From: Adiantum capillus-veneris
Taxonomy: Eukaryota > Streptophyta > Polypodiopsida > Polypodiales > Pteridaceae
Direction: 5' to 3'
Assembly (NCBI GenBank): GCA_014529385.2
Contig: CM043964.1
Span: 109,023,587 to 109,087,586 of the forward strand
Length of the DNA stretch: 64,000 nucleotides
In this document: positions 56,520 through 64,000 of the stretch, piece by piece
How positions within the stretch are numbered: position 1 is the stretch's first letter
Layout of the letters: the number at the start of each line of letters is the position of its first letter
Program-made: the position numbers and the translations under genes
Notes under the pieces: generated by a model
The model's database searches: none
What the model saw: only the letters and a program-made list of their open reading frames with translations
What the model was told of the DNA's origin: nothing

Positions 56520-57142
56520 TGTTAACCGACAAGTCAGACATTGGAGTCAATAATGGGCGAATAGGAAGCTTGGGGACTGTCCAACGCTCCCTATCGCTTG
56601 GTGTTGACCTTGGTGTAACCGACAATGGAGACCCTTTTGGTGATGTGATTACAACTCATACAGTGGAGTCAATACTGGGCGAATAGGAAGCTTGGGGACT
56701 ACCCAACGCTCCCTATCGCTTGGTGTTGACTATGGTGTTAAAGACATTACATGTGACAGTGGAGTCAGCACCGAGCAAATAGGAGGCTTGGTGACTGCCC
56801 AACGCCCCCTATCGCTTGGTATTGACCTTGGCAAATGGGCGTCAGCCCAGTAAACATCCACGGATATCACATTGTTTTGAGTCAGGGACTAGGCTTGTCG
56901 AACCTATAGGTGCTCGGGTGATCGCCGATGAGAGACACACCACATATCTCATTTGATATTATTTTTACCTTGATCGGCCACTGTAGGCGCCCATGTGTGA
57001 ATGGATTAAACTCTTATAAAAGGTCTATTTTGACCTAAAATCCTCATTCTGTAAGGTATAAGCTAAGAAGTACTCTTGCTCCATCCCTGTCTCCTTCTCC
57101 CTCGTATGCTCATGGGTGTGTGTGTGTGTGTGTGTGTGTATG

Positions 57143-57219
<77 letters not shown>

Positions 57220-57438
57220 ATTGCAGCGGCGGTGAGGCGTATGAGCGCGGCATCAGCGGTAGGTCCTTCTTCTTTGCAACACAGGATCCTTCACGATGGA
57301 AGCATTGAGCGGTGAGTGACACACCATTGTTTCTTTGAGCTTGCTAGGACTCTCTAGTCATGTGTTTGCAGTCTTTCGAGGCTCACACATGATGCTCACA
57401 GGCAAATCCCCAGCCTTTGACACGTATGGCAGCGTACA
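56520..57438 (+). repeat. 3' LTR of D
   Basis: 919 bp, TGTTAACC to GCGTACA. It carries three 63-bp inverted-repeat units (56546-56608, 56668-56730, 56764-56826) and a (TG)n(GA)n run at 57118-57218. It matches the split 5' LTR throughout. Confidence 0.9.
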
Positions 57439-57449
57439 CTTTTCCATAC

Positions 57450-58800
57450 TTTGAAATCATCTAATGAAAACACCTGCTTTTGATAAAAAAACCCTTCTCC
57501 AAATTTTAGCTCATTCAAGGTTTCCTCCATAAACTTGTGTCCTATCTTCTTTGGATCCCTGAGTATAATTCGTTTGAATATAAGCTCTTTGAAATGATGT
57601 TTATCTTAGAACCATAATCCACAAGTGCAATTGTAGGCTCATCAAAATCCCCTATCTTTATCATAGGCTCTATCATTGCCCTTGCCCGATGTGTTCTCAA
57701 ATAATAACTTCTCAAAAAATAATCTTCATCTTCTTCACTGACGTGCACATGCTTAACGTCACGTGACATGTTGCAGGTATCCACCACACTTTTGGACTCA
57801 TCTCCTTTTGATTCCTCTACATGTCTCTGGATTATTGTGTCAATTTGTTGAATATTGTGGTCTTTCTCAGGTTGTGTCTCTACTTCATACTTTGCATGAA
57901 ATTTGGGCCTTGCTTTGCCCAAACGTTCCCCTAGAGTTAGCTCCACACTCCTATTGAGAATTCAAAAATATTTTAGAAATCTATTGTCATCTCTAAATTT
58001 GATCTCAATTGTAAGCAAGCCCTCTAGGTTTTCTTGGATTCTTCTTCTTTTAAGCATTGTCCACCTCTGGAGTCTTCTTTAGTTCTTCCTCTTTCTTGTT
58101 GCTAGTCCTTGTTACCCTCTTTGATGTGCCTTTTCTCTTCCATAGCTACTTTTTGTGTATGTGCTTTTGCAATATAGGCATATACATAGAGATCATCAAT
58201 TAGATCCCACCCCTTTGTCTTTCGGATGCAGCTTCCTACTTGGCACAAGGTCTTATTTGCAACCTTTCCATTCTCTATTGTATTCATGGTGAAGGTCCAA
58301 AGATTCTTTTCATATTTTCATTCATCGTTGGAGCCACTGTCATCAACCATTTTTCATGCAGCTTCCTACTTGGCACAAGGCCTTATTTGCAACCTTTCCA
58401 TTCTCTATTGTATTCATGGTGAAGGTCCAAAGATTCTTTTCATATTTTCATTCATCATTGGAGCCACTGTCATCAACCATTAGGCCATATGTTGATGCTT
58501 CTCTGCCAGAGGAATTGGCTAGCACATCCTCCACAATCTTTTCCATACAACCTCTATGAAACGTGTTGGAAGAGGTAACCCTATTTGGCTTCAATGAATC
58601 TTCATGCCCTTCCAAAAGATTTAAGGTCTTCTCATTGGCCTCATGATAATCTCTACAACCCTTTCACTCACGATCATCATCATTACACCAAATACAATTT
58701 CTTTTAGGGCCAAATCTTGTTGTTGTCTGTTGGGGTTGTGCTTGCTAGCATTTTTAGGTACCACCATCTTTTCTTCAAGCCTTTTTAGGTTCAGATTCAA
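57450..58800 (-). pseudogene. Ty3 gag/protease remnant (L)
   Basis: The - strand frame 57946-57542 ends RARAMIEPMIKIGDFDEPTIALVDYGSKINIISKSLY, the retropepsin-like region of one plant Ty3 group where ALVDxGS replaces the DSG box. Further upstream (58290-58100), WDLIDDLYVYAYIAKAH reads as part of the same polyprotein. No RT follows: D's 3' LTR lies immediately left, so D may have inserted into this older copy. Confidence 0.6.
58227..58480. repeat. 130-bp tandem duplication
   Basis: Two adjacent copies with a period of 130 bp, beginning GCAGCTTCCTACTTGGCACA, with only two or three differences; a recent duplication within the L remnant. Confidence 0.92.
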
Positions 58801-59173
58801 CTCCTGTATCCTCACGACATGGTGTGACGTGGAAAGCAACATCGCTATCTAGTAACCAGTGTGGAGAAAGTGTGCTAACAATAGAAAAATCTGCAAGAGG
58901 TACATTAGAGGCAAGCGTGACATCACTGTCACTGGCATAGACCGCGACTAAAACTGTCAGTCTAACATGTGTCAAAACCGTATCTGCATCTCGCATACAT
59001 CTCCGTTGTTGTCTCATACCTCTGAAACAACAACGCCTAATGTGCCATGTGTGACCACAATGCCAACATCGTACGTTTCGGCAAGAACGAGACCGCCGTC
59101 TCTCAAAAGTCACGGTAGTAGACTCTACACTGTCACACATATCTGCAACCATAAGTGAATGGCTAAGAACCAA
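58800..59173 (-). pseudogene. Gag zinc knuckle and protease fragment of element C
   Basis: The - strand codes CWHCGHTWHIRRCC (CX2CX4HX4C, about 59075-59035), an arginine-rich context as in B, then PHWLLDSDVAFHVTPCRE (about 58865-58812). The protease box is DSDV, with the glycine of DSG lost as in B. The sequence is cut at about 58800, where unrelated DNA begins, so the C-terminal ORF and 3' LTR are missing. Confidence 0.8.
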
Positions 59174-60690
59174 ATTATGGCGAGAAATCTGGAAAAAATC
59201 GGACAGAATCTCCCTTGTAAATTGAGCAAAACCTGAAGTACAATCTCAACCATAAACCAATGCAAAAACTGGCAACAAAGTGGGAGGTAACTCAACCATT
59301 ACACAATGCTCAAAAGCATGAGCAATCGCATCAAAACTAACGCTCACATATGCATAAAACCAACTGCACAATCAGCAAACTCTGTAAGCATAAACTGGGA
59401 AAAACTGCTCAATCGAGCGTAAAGCGCATAACCCTATACGCAAGTAGAGAGAAAACTAGCTCAAAACGCATCCCATAAGAGAAACTGCCTGTAAAAAACT
59501 GCAAAAACCTGTGAAACGTGTGACTAACAAAGTCTATAGCCACACAAGCATACACAATCCTCACTCTTGCAAGAGTGGGTACAAGAACACCAAACCGTGT
59601 CCAAACTGACAAAACCTGTCAAAAAGTGAAAGTAAACACTCGATCATTGTCAAAGTGGGAGTCTAGCTTGACCACTAAACCATCAGAGAGCAAATTGCAG
59701 ATACGCAAAAATCATGGCAAGGATATGGAAAAAATCCCACAAAGTTTTTCCCAAAAACTGAGCAACAACTCAAGTACAATCTCTACCATAAACCATAACA
59801 CTACTCAATGCCAGTGAGTAAACCAAAATGGCTCCACACTTTTACATGCAATGGCAATCCGCACTCAACGTACATCAACGGAGTTATCGAGCAAAAGCAA
59901 GCGCCAAAAGAGTTGCAATCCGGAAACTTGATCAATGCGAAAACAATGCTCTCAAGAGAGCTCATCGGCACTTGAAAGTGCTCGCCAAAATGCATGTACA
60001 ATGGGCATCAACCATGTGCCATCACCATATGCAAAGACCATGAATCCAAGCACAAAATCATTGCCAAAGTATCCTGTGAAAACCTGTGAAAGAAGCTCCA
60101 CATGTGAACTCCAAAAATCGTGTCTCTCAAGAGACCGCTTCGATGGTGTGTAAACGACTCCGTGACTCGTCGCCCAAATCTACCAAAAAACTCTCAAACC
60201 ATAAGCTCTGCACAAGCTCAAATTGCATCTTAAGCTGAGAAGTTATGCACCTAACTTTGAGCACCTGCCGTGCTTCCAAAAGTGCATCAAAGTCACACAC
60301 TATGCGAAAACAAAAAACCTACAATTTCTGTATACAGTCAGTCTGAGCTGAATATCAGTAAAATGGCGAGGAATTTGTAAGAAATTTCTTCTGCAAAGTT
60401 GTCGACCACATCAAAACAGATGGGCCCCCTCGGGCAGAATTCTCAGATCAGCATTCTATAAGGAGAAAACCGAATCTGGAAACAGTGCTGCTGAGCACAC
60501 AGTTTTTAGGGCAACACCTTCACTTACACACAATTTTCCACACTCCTTTCTGAGCCTCAACTGAGCTCACAAGCTCCCCATTGCATTCTCATAAAGCTTC
60601 CATTCTTTCTTGATCTCCCCACCGCTGACAGCGAGCGAGCTATCGCCTCGAAGCTCTCAAAGCCGTTGTGCTCTTTGCGATCACCATGCT
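59174..60690 (-). other. Leader of element C
   Basis: About 1.5 kb between the primer site and the gag knuckle, similar in length to B's leader plus gag start. No clear gag N-terminus was seen, so the 5' part of gag is probably deleted or too decayed. Confidence 0.5.
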
Positions 60691-60703
60691 CTCTGATACC
60701 AAT
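60691..60703 (-). promoter_or_regulatory. Primer binding site (tRNA-iMet) of element C
   Basis: The - strand reads ATTGGTATCAGAG, matching the initiator tRNA-Met end, directly inside the 5' LTR. Confidence 0.85.
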
Positions 60704-60719
60704 TGTGAGTGTGCAAATG

Positions 60720-60762
<43 letters not shown>

Positions 60763-60925
60763 CAGTGTGTGGGTGGAGCAACCTCCGGAACTAACTCAGT
60801 GAATGAGTGAGGTGCTCCTTATTCTTATGTATAGAAAGAATAAGGAAGTGTGTATACACAGTGGGCGGGCGATCGGACACCGGACGTTCAACCCGAGCAA
60901 AAGGCGTAGCTTCTTTACCCCAACA
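60704..60925 (-). mobile_element. 5' LTR of element C
   Basis: 222 bp; on the - strand TGTTGGGGTAAAGAAG to CACACTCACA. It is closely similar to the LTR of element A at 19339 and contains a (GA)n run at 60722-60758 ((TC)n in LTR sense). This defines A and C as one subfamily, with B a relative having shorter LTRs. Confidence 0.85.
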
Positions 60926-61038
60926 ATGTCTCCCGGTGTCTCTTTTGCAAGCGTCAAGGTTGTGAGGTCCGACACACAACACACAAAGTCATCACCAAGC
61001 AGAGCAATGCCATGCACAACTCCCATTCAGCATCATTG

Positions 61039-61044
<6 letters not shown>

Positions 61045-61081
<37 letters not shown>
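61045..61081. repeat. (GA)n microsatellite
   Basis: About 37 bp of GA repeats just outside element C; a short (TC)n follows at 61217-61236. Confidence 0.9.
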
Positions 61082-61082
<1 letters not shown>

Positions 61083-61084
<2 letters not shown>

Positions 61085-63374
61085 GCAAGCCATGGTATCC
61101 AAGATGCATAGCATGAAAAAATCCTTCTCTATTGGTATCGATTGGCACTCACACATACAGTTTCTCTCTATTTGTGTTGGGTCTTAGCCTGCTGTGTCAC
61201 CTGCACATGGAAAAATCTCCCTCTCTCTCTCTCTCTTGCAACTCTTGACACGCGGGACTTATCTCCCCCCCCCCCTTTCTTCCCTTTCACCCTAGGACTC
61301 ATGAGGATCTACTAAGATTCTATCTAACGAAGCTGGTGAAACAAAATTTGGCACATCTATTAGAAGACTTGCAAAAACATTTGGCGTTGGAGATGTTTGT
61401 GAGGTTAATGAGGTGTATTCTTGGAAATTTGGAAAAATTGAAGGGCATTTTGGGAGTTTTTGACCAAATGTGGGATATATTGGGTATTTTTTAGATTTGA
61501 GCGGGTATTTTGAAAATTTTCTCAAATAATGGGGGTATATTAAAGTATGTAGCAAGAAGGCTGCAAGAAGCTCGCTCTGTAGGGTGAGTGTAGGGGAGCA
61601 AGGTGCACATGAGTCGGAGCGCTCATGATGGTTTGCGACAGTACACATGTTTGATGTGACGAGAGTTGGGGCTAGAAGCTCTAGACCCCCCTCCCCTGCT
61701 CATTCCTGGCAAAATGGGAGTGGTCTAACTTCCCGCTCCTCTCGGGAAGGGGAAAGTTTGGCGACCGCTAGTTTTGCTCTCGATTTGACAAGGTGGGTAG
61801 TAGCTGTGGTAGGCCGGATGCTTATTGGTGGCATTGTCGGGTCGGGTTGGATGGGGTGAGGCTCCCCTACATAGCCCATGATTCTTGCTTCTCGAATTCT
61901 ATTAGTTAGAAGCTACCCCTATCCAGGGTGATGTTACTTCAAGTGGCAGGTATGTCATCTAGGTCTCTTTGTTTTCCTTTTTGGCTTTATGGTAATTTGG
62001 TTTGGGTTCCTTGAACTTGAACTTGGGATGTTTCTGTGAACAATATGGATTGTTATATGATATTTGTGAACTAATGGGTCTCATGGCACTATTTGTGCAC
62101 GAGCTTCTAAATTTTTGGTTTAATTAATAGAAATCTAGCTCACAATATGTGAGTATTGCTAAAAGTAAAATAACAAGGGTGTTTTGGTATTGTTTCTTTA
62201 AGTTTTAACTAGCATGTGACATGCACGTTGTCGCAACCAAAGAAACATCGCTTCTATTCTCGTAGGGCTATTTTCTTTTTCAGGTGGAACACTATCAATA
62301 CTCTCTTCTTACATCTATCGCATTTCTAAAAGTGGTGCATGATACATGATTTTAAAGTTCGGAGTGACACTCCCTTTCATGGGTTACTTTGTTGGAGGGC
62401 TTGAATGTCCTCTCTCTTTGCATTCATATTGTGACCTTTGAATTAAACTTGTCGTGAGGACACCAGACTCTACATCACTCTTGGATCTCAACTTGCCCAT
62501 GAAAAGGAATCCTAAAAGTTTGATCAAGACATGAGCGAACATCGATGATGCAAGAATCTTTTTCAATACCAAAAGGGCTAAAGTGAGGCCAGCCCATGGA
62601 TGAATGAGAGCCAAAGTAGCCTCTTATTTAAGCTTTCCCACTCCTTTACCATTTTTGCGTTCAAGGTCCCAAGTTCCAAGCACTTGTATCCATATTCATA
62701 TAAGCTTGTCTAGCCATCCCTTTTTTCATGTTGCACGGTTTAATTTCTAAAAATAATCGTACTTGTACAAATGAGAATAGCATCAACACGTTCTCTCAAA
62801 ATATTGAGAGCATTGTTTTTATCGTGTATATTCGTGTATCCATATAACTATAGTTATTGGGTCTATCTTCTTAAAATGCATTAATTTCCAAGCCAGATTG
62901 AAGAATCTCTTCAGAATCTAGCAATTGTTAAGGCAAAGTCCCCTTTTTGCACCTTTGCATCTACACTTGCCTCCTTTGCACATGCGTGCACGTGTCCCAT
63001 GGCCCCCTTTGCACCCCTACGCATATCTCTCATCGCCCCCTCTGGAGCATTGTGGGTGCTGGTTCACCTTGTTATAGCAGGTCACACACACCACGATGAT
63101 GAACACCCCCCGTTTCTTCTCTTCCGCGTCACTGGCTCTGACCTCATGCCTCGTCGATTCATCTTTGGCCAGCCAAGGGCAGCCCCCTTCACTCACACGA
63201 ACTGCAGCAGGGCAAAGCAGTGTTCCTGTCGGTGTGTTCGCTCTCTGCCATGCAAGGCCATCAGGTCCGCCGCTCTGTGTTGCCTCGTAGCACGCAAAAT
63301 ATGCAAAGCCACAGTTATTGTGCGCTAGTCATTTGCATCCTCTGAGGCGCCCAATGCTTGGCGGTCGAGACTGA

Positions 63375-63379
<5 letters not shown>
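61083..63379. other. Unassigned DNA
   Basis: No coding similarity, RNA gene or LTR boundary recognised. Open frames at 61647-61859 and 62999-63328 have no known motif. Confidence 0.4.

Positions 63380-63459
<80 letters not shown>
63380..63459. repeat. Compound (GT)n(GA)n microsatellite
   Basis: About 30 bp GT followed by about 50 bp GA. Confidence 0.92.
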
Positions 63460-63462
<3 letters not shown>

Positions 63463-63756
63463 ACACATGCGCGGTCAGATTTTTCTAAGCCTTACCTTTT
63501 GCCTACCAGTCCCCTCTTCCACTCACTTTTACAAAATGAGATCTTTCCAGATACCCCTTAAAACACCCCAAAAGCAAAATTGGCCACGCCTACTTGAGAA
63601 CTATTTGAATTCAAAGTTTTTTATTTCCTTTTATGGCACTCAACATGGTGGCAAAATTGGAATATAACTTTTGTACCTTTTCTAAAAGGGATGCTTCAAA
63701 TTCATGGAGCACGAGTCAAATTTTTATCACCCAATGTCAATTTCAAATATGTTGAG

Positions 63757-63757
<1 letters not shown>

Positions 63758-63844
<87 letters not shown>
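63758..63844. repeat. Compound (TC)n(AC)n microsatellite
   Basis: About 32 bp TC followed by about 54 bp AC with one AA interruption; the same compound type as above in the opposite orientation. Confidence 0.92.
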
Positions 63845-63846
<2 letters not shown>

Positions 63847-64000
63847 TCGCACAAATCTATATATGTTGTACCCATCTTTTTCAACCTCTAATTTTTATTT
63901 TATTTTCTTTTTTGCTTCGAATTTGAGGGTAGATAATGAAATCGCGAAGCAGAAGGTATTGGTAGGTGCGTGGTGCAATGTAGTGCAGGATTGCGGCAAG

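Larger units (their letters stand above)
25404..57438 (+). mobile_element. Element D: outer Ty3 (Tat-like) LTR element hosting nested insertions
   Basis: The 3' LTR is 56520-57438 (919 bp). The 5' LTR is split into 25404-25469 and 43984-44821 by element E. Both LTRs begin TGTyAACCGACAAGTCAGACA and end GCGTACA. The flanks ATTTT (25399-25403) and CTTTT (57439-57443) agree at 4 of 5 bases. A polypurine tract precedes the 3' LTR. The primer site (44826-44843) is a decayed tRNA-Asp match. Removing E and the small copia element B leaves about 10 kb. The gag/protease block at 48975-53897 resembles that of E; no RT, RNase H or integrase is present. The LTRs differ more from each other than those of E or F, as expected for the outermost, oldest element. 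Confidence 0.85.

Overview
This is a piece of a large plant nuclear genome made up mostly of LTR retrotransposons nested inside one another. Plant origin is supported by retroelement domains of plant-type Ty3/gypsy and Ty1/copia lineages, primer sites matching plant tRNA-iMet and tRNA-Asp, many (GA)n/(TC)n runs, and one recognisable host gene: a five-exon fragment of an AGD14/15-type ArfGAP with correct GT-AG introns. The species cannot be named from this window.

Layout. 1-2090: nothing recognisable. 2100-5905: decayed + strand chromodomain Ty3 element (RT end, RNase H, integrase, chromodomain, 3' LTR), interrupted at 2715-3329 by a solo LTR with perfect target duplications. 5906-6150: - strand Ty3 RT fragment beside that LTR. 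8584-9701: ArfGAP exons on the - strand, with a (TC)n tract and telo-box upstream. 12900-15364: - strand copia remains with LTR edges. 18269-19555: 3' half of a small pol-less copia element (A). 19750-25200: LTR edge, then a decayed - strand Ty3 element (G) with a tRNA-iMet primer site.

25404-57438 is a nested complex. The outer element D (+, LTRs about 0.9 kb) carries in its 5' LTR the 18.5 kb element E (-, 25470-43978, perfect CCAAC target duplication, tRNA-Asp primer site). E carries copia element F (+, 28717-33895, near-identical 227-bp LTRs, gag-pol complete except for one stop codon). D also holds a second small pol-less copia element B (45604-48942). 57439-58800 has a - strand gag/protease fragment (L), and 58800-60925 a truncated third member (C) of the A/B family. 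61083-64000 has only microsatellites and unrecognised DNA.

The least ordinary object is E. Its pol stops inside the RT active-site motif, and the rest of pol is replaced by one very long ORF (about 1,091 codons, central coiled coil) that F later split. A perfect 24-bp palindrome, or a close variant, occurs seven times in E and only in its two non-coding spacers, upstream of gag and upstream of this extra ORF. The A/B/C family is also of interest: gag, a protease with a changed active site, and a conserved unknown C-terminal domain in place of pol.
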